In this document: in pieces, positions 1-9,400 of the stretch
How the letters are laid out: every line of letters begins with the position of its first letter
Position numbering within the stretch: the first letter of the stretch is position 1
Source: a bacterium UBA2214
GTDB lineage: Bacteria > Zhuqueibacterota > Zhuqueibacteria > Residuimicrobiales > Residuimicrobiaceae
Direction of reading: 5' to 3'
NCBI GenBank assembly: GCA_002327255.1
Contig: DCUM01000062.1
Location: forward strand, 1 to 24,702
DNA: 24,702 nt
Notes under the pieces: model-generated
Seen by the model: the letters and a program-made list of their open reading frames with translations, nothing else
The model's database searches: none
Told to the model about the DNA's origin: nothing
Program-made: the position numbers and the translations under genes

Positions 1-14
1 GGGGGGAGGGGGCG

Positions 15-827
15 CTAGTCGAGCAGTTCACCCCGATAAACCGGGGTCACCATGCCGGCGAGGGTGATGCGGCTGAAATCTTCATTGAAACCGACGCTGA
101 GGTCGCCGCCCGTGAAATGGATTTCAACAGGTGAGCCCACCCCATGACGCAGATGACTGATCACGGCAGAGGCGACGGCGCCGGTGCCGCAGGCGAGGGT
201 TTCGGCCTCGACGCCGCGTTCAAAGGTGCGCACATGGAGCGAATGCGGCGACTCGATCAGGACAAAGTCGATGTTGGCGCCACGGGGAAAGGCCGGATGA
301 CGCCGGTAAAAGGCGCCCAGTCCCGCCACGTCGAGGCTGCAAAGCTCGGTGACAAAGATCACAAAGTGGGGCACACCGGTATCGATGGCGCCGCCCGCCT
401 GAAGATTTTTTTCCGCGACGATAGGCACAGAGAGGTCGGCGGGCCCGGGCGCAATGAACGTCGTGGTGACATGGCGGTCGTTGACGCGGGCGCTGTAGCG
501 TTTGCCCATGATCTCAAAGGTCACGCTTTCGTTGCTGCCGAGACCGAGCTGGCGCGCGTACCAGGCGATGGCGCGGGAGCCGTTGCCGCACATCTCGGCG
601 AGGCTGCCGTCGCTGTTGATGTGGACATAGCGCATATCCGCCGTGGTGCTCTGCTCCAGCAAGATGACGCCATCGGCGCCGACACTGAGCCGGCGCCGAC
701 AGAGTGCGCTGAAATAATGGGCATCCCGAACCGCGTCCCAGCGGGCCTCGCGGTTGTCCAGTACAATAAAGTCGTTGCCCGTGGCCGAGATTTTAAGAAA
801 GGGAACGCCCGAAGCGTACGGGATCAT
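15..827 (-). CDS. dapF: Diaminopimelate epimerase (DapF)
   Basis: DapF converts LL- to meso-diaminopimelate in the cytosol, the penultimate step of lysine synthesis and the source of the cross-linking residue of peptidoglycan. The 270 residues match the usual length. The N-terminal ATGNDFIVLDN signature sits at residues 15-25 and GADGVILLE near 50. The two catalytic cysteines are Cys80 in EMCGNGSR and Cys213 in ETLACGTGAV. The start ATG overlaps the stop of the upstream DUF4412 gene by 4 bp (ATGA), so translation is probably coupled. The stop codon lies 15 bp from the window edge, so whatever follows is not visible. meso-DAP is the acceptor used by the L,D-transpeptidases encoded at 17-19 kb. 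Assignment is secure. Confidence 0.97.
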   Translation of the reverse strand: MIPYASGVPFLKISATGNDFIVLDNREARWDAVRDAHYFSALCRRRLSVGADGVILLEQSTTADMRYVHINSDGSLAEMCGNGSRAIAWYARQLGLGSNESVTFEIMGKRYSARVNDRHVTTTFIAPGPADLSVPIVAEKNLQAGGAIDTGVPHFVIFVTELCSLDVAGLGAFYRRHPAFPRGANIDFVLIESPHSLHVRTFERGVEAETLACGTGAVASAVISHLRHGVGSPVEIHFTGGDLSVGFNEDFSRITLAGMVTPVYRGELLD

Positions 828-1540
828 TGCATCCCTTTGAAAGATTCTTTTTTGTACCCGGCCGGCAGTTTGAAAATGCCCGCCGGCGCCGTGCCTTCCT
901 TGAACTCCAGCAGCTCGACGGTCGATTTCATCGACTGCCCCATCATCTGCGTGGTGGTGGCCGAGTAGACTTGTACCCCCTGGATTTTTTTCATCTCCTG
1001 GACCATCTTGTCCATCATCGAAGACATCATCGGATTGGCCGCCATGGCGGCGCTGACGAACTTGCTGTAGATCGCGGGATCGATTTTAAGATCCTGGGTG
1101 GCCCAGACTTCGGTGGTTACCGACATTCCCATCTGTCCCATGCTCATCCTGGTGATGTATTTCTTGCAGTTCCAGTTATTGATCTTTTTGCTCTCGTTGC
1201 CGGGCGTGACGGTGAAGGTGAGTCCCATATCGACCTGCGGCTGCTGCGCCTTGACGTCGAATTTGAGCGGCATCGCCATGTACGATTTTTTATCGTGCTG
1301 CAGAACGTAAAGCACACCTTCGTCCAGAAGCATGATCATGGACATCTTGTCCGTATCATGACGGACCTTGTCTTTGCTCAGCCAGGTGGTTGACACTTCG
1401 TCTTTGGCGGGCTCGGTGTGCCCCATGATGGTCATGGCATCACTGTGATTTTTTTGTTTCATAAAGATATCCGCTTGCGCGCCGCAAACACTCAGCAGCA
1501 CGCCCACCGCCACAACGACGGCAATTATCCTGATTTTCAT
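824..1540 (-). CDS. Secreted methionine-rich DUF4412-type protein
   Basis: Probably a periplasmic or surface protein of unknown function. It has a signal peptide (MKIRIIAV, then a hydrophobic core to residue 18) with likely cleavage after AQA at residue 23. The mature part shows the DUF4412-like pattern: a predicted beta-rich body with 'DEGVLYVLQHDKKSYMAM' around residues 73-90, a single mature Cys in 'NNWNCKKY', and a C-terminal 'GIFKLPAGYK' strand. About 24 of some 215 mature residues are methionine, clustered in the second half. The frame stays open upstream to 1594, but I chose 1540 because AGGAGGT lies 5 nt before that ATG. It is first in a two-gene unit with dapF. Membership of DUF4412 is from pattern recognition and was not searched. 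Confidence 0.8.
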   Translation of the reverse strand: MKIRIIAVVVAVGVLLSVCGAQADIFMKQKNHSDAMTIMGHTEPAKDEVSTTWLSKDKVRHDTDKMSMIMLLDEGVLYVLQHDKKSYMAMPLKFDVKAQQPQVDMGLTFTVTPGNESKKINNWNCKKYITRMSMGQMGMSVTTEVWATQDLKIDPAIYSKFVSAAMAANPMMSSMMDKMVQEMKKIQGVQVYSATTTQMMGQSMKSTVELLEFKEGTAPAGIFKLPAGYKKESFKGMQ

Positions 1541-1545
1541 GTGAT

Positions 1546-1552
1546 ACCTCCT
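1546..1552 (-). promoter_or_regulatory. Strong ribosome binding site of the DUF4412 gene
   Basis: The minus strand reads AGGAGGT five bases before the ATG at 1540. It decides the start over an upstream in-frame codon at 1594, which would add 18 residues before a normal signal peptide. Confidence 0.85.
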
Positions 1553-1624
1553 GTATAATGAATGATAGATTGTCGAACGGCTCCGGATGATCACCCATGA
1601 AATTTTATTCTGGTTTCCGGACGA

Positions 1625-1652
1625 ATAATAGGCTGCAAAACGACTCTGTTAA
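1625..1652 (-). promoter_or_regulatory. Candidate sigma-70-type promoter of DUF4412-dapF
   Basis: On the minus strand TTAACA (1652-1647) is followed after 16 bases by TATTAT (1630-1625). Each hexamer has one mismatch to TTGACA or TATAAT. The start site would be near 1617, giving a leader of about 75 nt before the ATG at 1540. The element sits in the 190-bp gap after the SWIM gene, so it would let this pair be transcribed separately from the upstream genes. No transcription data are available. Confidence 0.5.
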
Positions 1653-1730
1653 ATAGCGTCTCCTGGGCCAGGGGCGTAAGAAAATTTGACGGCCCTTAAC
1701 AAGATCTCGGGAATCTGGCGTGCCAAGGTA

Positions 1731-2531
1731 TCAGGCTTTCAGCCGCTGCTGCAGCAGATCGAGGAACACCCCTTCCGCTGCGGCGGATTCATGCTGCAGA
1801 ATGGTCTCCACTTCCTGACTGATCGTCTCCTTTTTGGCCGAAAAATCGGGATGATTCAACGCCAGATCCTCATAATCATCGGCGATCTCGGCAATGAAAT
1901 TTTCCCGGAACGGTTTGCTGGTCTGCAGGCGGTCGATGAGGGCAAGAGAGCGATTGAGGATTTCGAAAAAGACGGTGCGCGCCCGATCCCAGTGACCATC
2001 GGTGCGCAGTATTTTTGAACGGACAAACATTAATTGACAGGCGTCGATGATCTGCTGCGGATCGATTTTTTGCGCCTGCGGGAAATCAAAAATACCGGCA
2101 ACTTCCTCCTGAATGGCCTCGTCCTCACTTTTATCACCCGCGGTGATAAAAAACTGGCTCAATTCGGGAAAGACTTCGACGAGGTTGACGAGGATGTCCA
2201 CCAGGGTGTTCTTCTCCTTGAGCCGGATGGCGCGGCGCAAATCCTGATAGCTGACGAAGGTGTCGGGTTCGTTCAGCCAGCTCAACAGCAAGGCGACCTG
2301 ATGTTCGCAATGGCTGCTGCCCAGGGGACAGGAACAGCGACCGAAGAGTTGTTCTCCATCGACGACCATCTCGACGCGATAGATGCCTTTACTGCGTACG
2401 GTCGCTTGCAAACCGTAGTTGGTTTGAAAACGATGGCGTACCCAGCCATTTTCGAATATCTGCTCACCCATGCGATAAATATCAGGGCTGGCATAGGCGG
2501 TTACATCGAGTGGCGTTATACGAGAAGGCAT
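1731..2531 (-). CDS. SWIM zinc-finger domain protein
   Basis: The 266-residue protein carries a SWIM-type zinc finger, CxCx(n)CxH, with ligands Cys66, Cys68, Cys75 and His77 (CSCPLGSSHCEH). SWIM fingers bind DNA or protein and occur in bacterial SWI/SNF-associated and stand-alone proteins. Residues 1-60 show the usual upstream pattern (an RxxGxxIFExGWV-like helix, then strands). The rest is a charged, helical C-terminal region that I do not recognise. No helicase motifs are present, so it is a stand-alone SWIM protein; its partner is unknown. GGAGGG lies 8 nt before the ATG and supports this start. It lies 86 bp after the membrane-protein gene upstream and may share its transcript. The role is unknown. 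Confidence 0.85.
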   Translation of the reverse strand: MPSRITPLDVTAYASPDIYRMGEQIFENGWVRHRFQTNYGLQATVRSKGIYRVEMVVDGEQLFGRCSCPLGSSHCEHQVALLLSWLNEPDTFVSYQDLRRAIRLKEKNTLVDILVNLVEVFPELSQFFITAGDKSEDEAIQEEVAGIFDFPQAQKIDPQQIIDACQLMFVRSKILRTDGHWDRARTVFFEILNRSLALIDRLQTSKPFRENFIAEIADDYEDLALNHPDFSAKKETISQEVETILQHESAAAEGVFLDLLQQRLKA

Positions 2532-2617
2532 TTCTGAATCCCTCCATTTTTCCTGGTACGCCGGAGAGAGAGGTTCGCCGGAAAATGATCACCCTGGCGG
2601 CGGCCGGAGATGGTGCC

Positions 2618-3241
2618 CTATTTGCTGGCTGCTTGCTTTTTAATGTCGCGAATGCGCTGGACGATCAATTTAACCGTTTCCTTGTCAAAACCGGCATCGT
2701 GACCGAAGAATCCCCTGTCATGGGTGCGCTGCTCGAAAGCGTTGCCGCCGGATGCGATGTCAATGGAACGAACCGGCGTGACCTGAATGGAGACCGTGGT
2801 ATCGCCTTTCAGGGTGAGGTGGAGGTGACCCTCCTGATCCTGCACCGATTTGATCTCTTCCCAGGGAAGAAATGTAACGCGCTCCCAGCGCATGCGGAGC
2901 GCTGCGGCCACGAATTTGGTCAAGGATTCTATCCCGCACAGGGGCTGGACATGCAGCAAGGCCTTTTCCGTGATGCGATACTCCAGGCCGTGGACAATGT
3001 TTCTGAAAAAGGCGCTGAGCACGCCAAGAAAGAAAACCAGGAAAAAAACGGCCCTGCCGGCGTAGAGGCCCAAATCAGCCAGGCCGATCATTTTGAAAAA
3101 AATCGAGGCCAGTATACCCATGACAAAACCGCCGAGCAGCCAGCTGCCGATCTTGTTGATGAAGCGGCCGGTCGATTGATGACGCCATGCCAACAGCGTC
3201 TGGCCAAAATTTTCCCCTTTGCTGCGATGCCACATTTTCAT
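2618..3241 (-). CDS. Small membrane protein with PH-like C-terminal region
   Basis: Unrecognised protein of 207 residues. A basic N-terminus (MKMWHRSKGE) precedes two hydrophobic segments at roughly residues 30-50 and 57-79, so it is probably an inner-membrane hairpin. The C-terminal half has strands such as 'LEYRITEKALLHVQ' and 'LPWEEIKSVQDQEGHLHLTL' that resemble bacterial PH-like (DUF304/bPH) domains in rhythm; this is inference. The frame extends upstream to a TTG at 3289. I prefer ATG 3241 because GGAG lies about 10 nt upstream and the extra 16 residues look unstructured. It sits 85 bp after the GWxTD gene and 86 bp before the SWIM gene, so it may be part of a long minus-strand transcript. 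Confidence 0.7.
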   Translation of the reverse strand: MKMWHRSKGENFGQTLLAWRHQSTGRFINKIGSWLLGGFVMGILASIFFKMIGLADLGLYAGRAVFFLVFFLGVLSAFFRNIVHGLEYRITEKALLHVQPLCGIESLTKFVAAALRMRWERVTFLPWEEIKSVQDQEGHLHLTLKGDTTVSIQVTPVRSIDIASGGNAFEQRTHDRGFFGHDAGFDKETVKLIVQRIRDIKKQAASK

Positions 3242-3326
3242 ACCCGATGCACTCCTGCAGTTAGGCTTGATCAACGTCTCAATATACAAAAAAGCGCTCG
3301 TTCATATCAAGCAAATAATGGTGCCA

Positions 3327-4583
3327 TTATTGATTTTTTACCAGGCGAAATTCGCCGTTGCCGCTGCGATCGACGAAAATGAAACGCCGATGCGGCTTGG
3401 TATAGGACCAGATTTCCACGGCGGGTGAATACATCTCAGCGGCCTGCCTTTCGATGTCATCCGGCTGCCCGTATTGAATCAGGATGCGGCCGCGGTCGCT
3501 GCGCCAGCCCTCGCGGTTGACCATCGGCTCGGCAAACTGACGGTTGGCCAGATCGATGCGAAAGAAAAATTCATCCCTGAGTTCGTTCTCCGGCGTCGCG
3601 GGATCGGGATCGCGTTTTTCCCAAAAGGCTTCGTAGAGCTTTTCCCGCTCCTGCGGCGACGCCGCCCGCATTTCGCGGATGGTGCTGCCTTTGGCGATCA
3701 ATGCCAGCTGTTCGATGGCCAGGTCGAGGCTGCCCAACTGGGATTGCGCATCGCCCCAGAAAACCATGAATTTGTGCTCTGCCCTGGCGCTCAGTGATCC
3801 AGAAGAGGCTTGAATCCGGATCTGGTATTCGCCCGGTTTTTTGATGATCTCCTTGAGACTGAAGCAGGCACCCAGTATCGGTTTGGCCGCCCGGATTTGG
3901 CTCTCCGTATGCACCGAATGGCCATTAAGGTCGCGCAGGTCGAGTTGCACCCGAACCGAGTCGGCATCCATGGGCGGATAGAGCTCGAAGAGCAGTCCCA
4001 TGTCCGATTTCTGCTGGCTAAACGCATTGCGCACATTGATCACATAACTCCCCTCCAGGCAATCCACCTGATCCGCCAGGATCAGGTCGCTGATCTGCAG
4101 GCCGACAGAAAAGTCCGTCAGCCGGATGCTGTCGCGCTCCTCGACCAGCACCTTGCCGTCGCTGTTGATCAGTTTGAGGCTGAACTGATATCTTCCGGGC
4201 GGCGCCTTCAGGAGCATTTTTTTATGGATCGGACGGAGGCGCAGATTGGTTTCGCTGAACTGCGATACGGTGACGGTGTCGCGCAGCATCGCATAATCGG
4301 CCACCTCGTTTTTCTGGTTGTAGAGGATCAACTCGATATCGTAACGGGCGGTGAAGCGATCATCCGCCTCTTTGATAAAAACGAGGACATCGTTGACCCA
4401 TTGAAGATGGACATGCATCAGACTCTGGCTTCGATCTTCGACGTCGGCGAAATTGAGAACGCGCCAGGCGAACAATTCACGGCTGAAGAGCCCACGTGTC
4501 GGCCGCTGCATCCCTATCTGCGCGAATACCTGGCTGACGGCCACCAGGGCAATCCATATCACTCTTTGCATGTTTTTTTGCAT
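3327..4583 (-). CDS. GWxTD-domain exported protein
   Basis: Exported protein of 418 residues with a signal peptide (hydrophobic residues 8-19, cleavage likely after VFA at 21). The N-terminal two thirds are beta-rich repeats of the type that precede GWxTD domains ('PPGRYQFSLKLINSDGK', 'KPGEYQIRIQASSG'). The C-terminal GWxTD domain starts near residue 310: 'YEAFWEKRDPDPATPENELRDEF' is followed by the signature at 359-363 and 'ILIQYGQPDDIE'. The signature reads GWRSD, with Ser for Thr. The family is common in Bacteroidota, Acidobacteriota and KSB1-like lineages and its function is not established. It starts 18 bp after the upstream methyltransferase gene, so the two are probably cotranscribed. 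No lipobox is seen, so it is likely periplasmic. Confidence 0.9.
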   Translation of the reverse strand: MQKNMQRVIWIALVAVSQVFAQIGMQRPTRGLFSRELFAWRVLNFADVEDRSQSLMHVHLQWVNDVLVFIKEADDRFTARYDIELILYNQKNEVADYAMLRDTVTVSQFSETNLRLRPIHKKMLLKAPPGRYQFSLKLINSDGKVLVEERDSIRLTDFSVGLQISDLILADQVDCLEGSYVINVRNAFSQQKSDMGLLFELYPPMDADSVRVQLDLRDLNGHSVHTESQIRAAKPILGACFSLKEIIKKPGEYQIRIQASSGSLSARAEHKFMVFWGDAQSQLGSLDLAIEQLALIAKGSTIREMRAASPQEREKLYEAFWEKRDPDPATPENELRDEFFFRIDLANRQFAEPMVNREGWRSDRGRILIQYGQPDDIERQAAEMYSPAVEIWSYTKPHRRFIFVDRSGNGEFRLVKNQ

Positions 4584-4601
4584 ACTGGTGTAATCCTGTG
4601 A

Positions 4602-6458
4602 TTAACGGATGATTTCAAGGACTTTAATGGAAACATCGTATTTGTCTTTGGTGAACGGCGGCATCAAATAGAGTCCCTTGATCGGACTGAATTGTCTGCT
4701 CTCCGCAATGGCCTGCTGCGCGATGTGGATGCCGATGGTTTTGGCCTTTTCTGAATCCGGCGCCGCGGCGAGCTGGCGTGCGATCTCTTCCGGGACGTCG
4801 ACGCCGGGGACTTCGTTGTTGAGAAATTCGACCGTGCGGTAACTCACCAGCGGCATGATGCCGGCCAGCACCGGAATCTGCACCGATTCGATGCGCCGGA
4901 GGAAATTTTCCAGTTTTTTGAGGTCGAACACCGGCTGCGTCAGCACATACTCCGCGCCGGCCTCGACTTTTTGCAGCAGCCTTTCCACCTCCAGACCGGG
5001 GTCCAGGGCGCCGGGATTGGCGCCGACGCCGATGTGCCAGCCGGTCGGTGCGCCGATGGGGTTGCCCGCCACATCATAACCATGGTTGAGTCCGCGGACG
5101 ATGCGCGTCAAGCCGATGGAATCGACGTCAAAGACGGCGGTGGCATCGGGGTAATCGCCGAGTTTGGGCGGATCGCCGGTGATCACCAGGATATTGCGCA
5201 GGCCGAGGGCATAGTGGCCGAGCAAATCCGACTGCATGCCGAGCAGGTTGCGGTCGCGGCAGCAGTAGTGCAGGATGGTCTCCACCGGCAGCGAGCGCTC
5301 GATGAGCTGCGCCAGGGCCATGGGCGACATCCGTGAAGAGGCGCGCGGACCATCGGGGATGTTGACCGCATCGATGCCGAACCCCACCAGTTTGCGCACG
5401 CCCGCCAGAACCGGCTGCACGTCGATGCCGCGCGGGGAGAGCACCTCGACGGAGACGACGAATTTTTTGCCCATGCGCGCCGCCAGGGCGGATTTTTCCT
5501 CCCGCGGGATGGGCTGCACCGTGATCTCGGCATCGGACTTGAAGACGACCTTGTGCGCCTGCTTGCGCGGCTGCAGGGCGCGCACCGCCGCGGCGATGGC
5601 CCTGATATGCTCCGGCGTCGTGCCGCAGCAGCCGCCGACGATATGGGCACCGGCGGCGATGAAGCGCCGCGCGAATTCCGCGTGATATTCCGGGGTGGAC
5701 ATGTAAAGCACGCGGCCCTCGAAGACGCGCGGATTGCCGGCATTGGGCTGGGCCGAGATGTAGGGCGCGCCCGCCCTGGCGAGGCGTTCGATCACTTCCA
5801 GCATCGCCTGCGGGCCGACCGAGCAATTGGCGCCGATGACGTCGGCCCCTTCCCCGCGCAGCACTTCCACCACAATCTCGGGCTCCACGCCCAGGGTGGT
5901 TTTGCCTTCCTCCGTGTAGGTCATCTGGGCGATGACGGGCAGATCGCAGAGCTGGCGCACGGCGCGCACCGCCAGGGCAATCTCCGCAAGATCGCTGAAG
6001 GTCTCCAGGATGAACAAATCGACGCCGCCGCAGAGCAGTCCCTGCGCCTGTTCACGAAATAGCTCCAGTACCTGCTCCTGGGCCAGGGTGCCGATGGGGG
6101 CGATGCGCACGCCGGTCGGACCGATGGCGCCGGCCACATGGACCTGCTCTCCCGCAGCCCGGCGCGCCAGTTCAGCGCCGCGCTGGTTGATGAGGGATAC
6201 CTGCGCCTCAAAACCGTGCGTTTTCAGCTTGATGTGGTTGGCGCCGTAAGTGTTGGTTTCGATAAAGTCGGCATTGGCCAAAACATAGGCTTTATGAATA
6301 TCCAGCACCAGATCGGGATTGGAAAGATTGAGCTCATCGAAGCAGCGGTTGATAAAGACGCCGCGGCTGTAGATCATGGTGCCCATGGCGCCGTCGCCCA
6401 CCAGCACCGCCTCGTGCAGGCGGTCGAGAAAATTAGGGGGGGTCACCCGGGCACTCAT
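4602..6458 (-). CDS. Bifunctional homocysteine S-methyltransferase / methylenetetrahydrofolate reductase
   Basis: Cytosolic two-domain enzyme of 618 residues, the architecture of B. subtilis YitJ. Residues about 10-300 are a cobalamin-independent homocysteine methyltransferase barrel: 'VGDGAMGTMI' at 20-29, Cys212 in GANCSVGP, and Cys277-Cys278 in GGCCGTTPEH supply the zinc ligands. Residues about 330-618 are a MetF-type reductase, beginning 'FVVSVEVLSPRG' with Glu338 at the catalytic position, and containing 'VITGDPPKLGDYP' and 'YVLTQPVFD'. Together they supply methyl groups for methionine. The start ATG overlaps the TAA of the upstream outer-membrane gene (TAATG). A GTG at 6482 is also in frame, but neither start has a clear ribosome binding site. 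Pairing with an outer-membrane gene is unusual. Confidence 0.93.
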   Translation of the reverse strand: MSARVTPPNFLDRLHEAVLVGDGAMGTMIYSRGVFINRCFDELNLSNPDLVLDIHKAYVLANADFIETNTYGANHIKLKTHGFEAQVSLINQRGAELARRAAGEQVHVAGAIGPTGVRIAPIGTLAQEQVLELFREQAQGLLCGGVDLFILETFSDLAEIALAVRAVRQLCDLPVIAQMTYTEEGKTTLGVEPEIVVEVLRGEGADVIGANCSVGPQAMLEVIERLARAGAPYISAQPNAGNPRVFEGRVLYMSTPEYHAEFARRFIAAGAHIVGGCCGTTPEHIRAIAAAVRALQPRKQAHKVVFKSDAEITVQPIPREEKSALAARMGKKFVVSVEVLSPRGIDVQPVLAGVRKLVGFGIDAVNIPDGPRASSRMSPMALAQLIERSLPVETILHYCCRDRNLLGMQSDLLGHYALGLRNILVITGDPPKLGDYPDATAVFDVDSIGLTRIVRGLNHGYDVAGNPIGAPTGWHIGVGANPGALDPGLEVERLLQKVEAGAEYVLTQPVFDLKKLENFLRRIESVQIPVLAGIMPLVSYRTVEFLNNEVPGVDVPEEIARQLAAAPDSEKAKTIGIHIAQQAIAESRQFSPIKGLYLMPPFTKDKYDVSIKVLEIIR

Positions 6459-9400
6459 TAAAAGTCCGCGCCCAGCGACCACAAGACCTGTGGTGATTTG
6501 GCCGTGCTGTAGAAATTGGTCGGATAGGCTACATCCATGCGCAGCAGAAAGAAACCGAGATTGAGACGCGCGCCATACCCAATGCTGGCGAAGACATCAC
6601 GGGTCTGGATCAGTCCATTGGGCGCCTTGACAAAGGGTTTGATGGTTTCCCCCTTGTCCCAGGCCATACCCAGATCGGCGAAAAGCGCGCCGCCGATGTT
6701 GCCCAATTCGAGCGGCAGTGGGAATCCCAGGGAGAGACGCCGTACCAGCGGGAAGCGGAACTCGAAATTGGTGAGCAGGAAGCGGTTGCCTTCCAGAGCG
6801 TAGTAGCCGGCGCCGCGCAGCGGCATCTCGAAGGAGGCAAAATAGATATCTTCGATATGCTGGACGCGGATGCCGCCAAAGAACTCGCGGTTCAGCCAGT
6901 TGGGCAGACCGCCGAGGAAGAATTTCTGTTTGTTTTTGCCCTCACTGAAGCCGCCCGCCACGCGCGTCGCGAAGGTATAATTGCGCGCCAGGCGGTGATA
7001 GTGGCGCCAGTCCATGCGCGCGGTGGCAAAGTCGATGCCCGTCTTGCCGATGCCGGGGCTGTAGGTGATGCCCACGGACATGCCGGTGCCATTGGTCGGG
7101 CCGGTGTATCCCCACACGCTGGTGTCGCGGGTGTAGGAGAGGCTGTTGAGCAGGAAGAAGCGGTCCCTGGGCGAGAGATAACCGTAATCGATGAGAAAAT
7201 CGACGTCGTCATCGGCAATTTCGAGATAGGAACGGTTGATGCCCATGGCACTGAAGCCGTAATCGATGCGTTCGAAGCGGTTGAGAGGGCGGCTGATCAG
7301 TGCGCTGAGTCCGTAGTTGCGGTCGCGCACCCAACCGGTGTAATCGGAATAGTAATAGTAGGCGTTATGAAAGAGCCCCGCGCCGATATCGGTTTTTCTC
7401 GGCAAATAGAAATAGGTCAGGGCATAGTCGGCATTGCGAAAATCGCCAAAGACGCCCAGGGCGATATTGACGCGGTGATCGCCGAGGACATCGGAGAGCA
7501 TGATGTTGGTCATGCCCTGGGTGCCGAAGAACTGGCTGTAACCCACGGCGCCGTAGACGAGATCCGGTGTGAGTTTGACCTTGTATTTGTTGATTTTGAA
7601 TTCACCGGTTGGCAGCGTGTATTCGGCCGAATCGAGAAAGACCCTGGTGGCCAGATTCGCCGTACTGATCTCTCCCTGTGCAAATTTGTCATCAAAGACA
7701 AAGTTGCGGTACTTGCGCGTCTCTTCGTCTTGCGGTGGTTCGCTGATCTCTTCCGCGATCTCTTCGTCATCGAAGGTTTCTTTGGTGCCTTCGCGTAGCT
7801 GCTGAGCGTACTTGGTTTCCGGGACTGTGACGTCTCCGGGTTTGATGTCCAGCGGATTTTTGAGCATGTAGAGGTCATAGCCCGCGAAATAAAACGAGGT
7901 GAAGACGAGGCGGTCGGCGCTGCCGCCCCAACTGGGCTGGAAGGCGCCGGTGAGCACGTTGGTGATCGGCCACTCTTCGTCGCGGTCGAGGTTTTTGAGC
8001 CAGATATTGCTGATACCCTGACGCTCGCTGGAGAAGGCGATGGTTCTGCCGTCCGGGCCATAGACCGGCACGCGCTCGATAAAGGGCGAAGCGACGACGC
8101 GGCGCAAATTATCACCGTTGGCATCGATTTCAAAGATGTCGAGATTCTTGAGGTTGTATTGATGGGGGGAAAAACCTTGCGGCAGTTCATCGGCATACCA
8201 GTCGGCGCGGTCGCTGGCAAAGAGGAGACGCATTCCGTCCGGCGACCAGTTGGGCTCGACATCGCTGAAGACATCATCGGTCACTTTGCGCAGCGCTTTG
8301 GTTTTCAAATGAAAAACGTAGATGTCGCTCTGTCCGTTTTTCAAACCGCAGAAGGCGATCTCATCTCCTTTGGGGTTCCAGGCGGGATTATAGATGCCGT
8401 CGAGGTCGAGATTGAAACTTTGCTGGATTTTGCCTTTTTTGACATCCACGATATAGATGGCGTCACGGCCGCCGGCGGCGGCGGTGAAGACGATGCGTTT
8501 ATCGTCGGGACTCCAGCTCATCCCGGGTCCCTTGAGCCATTGCAGTTCTTCGAGGTTGCCGGCGCGCTGGCCTTTGACGAGACGGCGCATGATGCGGCCG
8601 TCAATGGCGCTCATGAGATAGATATCAAAGTAGTCGCTTTTGTCGGATTTGAAGACCAGCTTGTCGCCGCGATTGCTGAGAATCGGACTGGTGTTGACAA
8701 AACTGCCGTCCTTGAGATGGTCGGTCAGGCGTTTGGCGATCTCTTCGGGTTCCTTGCGGTTTTCGACATCGGGCCAGTATTTGCGTTTGAGATAGCGGTG
8801 CCAGCGTTTGGTGAGGTCTTTTTCTTCCAGGCCGATGGACTGTTTGAGACCGCGTTCAAAATTTTTGTTCACCTTCACCTTGCCGAGCAATTCGCCGGCC
8901 TTTTCCTGGCCATAGCGTTCGATGATGTAATTCCAGACCGACTGTCCGCCTTTGTAGGCGAGGAAACCGTAGAGGTAGGGAATTTCCGGCACATAACCGT
9001 TCACCGTGGCATCGCGCATGAACATATCGCTCTCGATGTCCCAGCCGCGGCTCTGGTATTCGGCGAGGCCCTCGATGAACCACAGCGGCAGCGACATTTG
9101 CGTCAGGCCGGTGATGATCGATTGCACCCCGGAGCCGTAGAGCATCTGCAGCATGACCGCGTGGGTGAGTTCATGGTGAATGACATGGCGGAATTTTTCC
9201 CACTCGCCGTCGTAGGGGATGACGACGCGGTTTTTGAAGAATTCGGTGAAACCGCCGACCGATTCTTCAGGCACCGACAGGTCGACATTGGTCTGCTGGA
9301 AATCGTTGTGGCTGTTGTGGAGGATGATCTTGATACGGTCCACCAGCGAATAGCGGAAGGATTTCTGCAAAGAGCGGTAGCTCTCTTCCGCGGTCTGGGC

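Noticed and set aside
144..968. 274-codon plus-strand open frame
   Set aside because: Antisense shadow of dapF and the DUF4412 gene.
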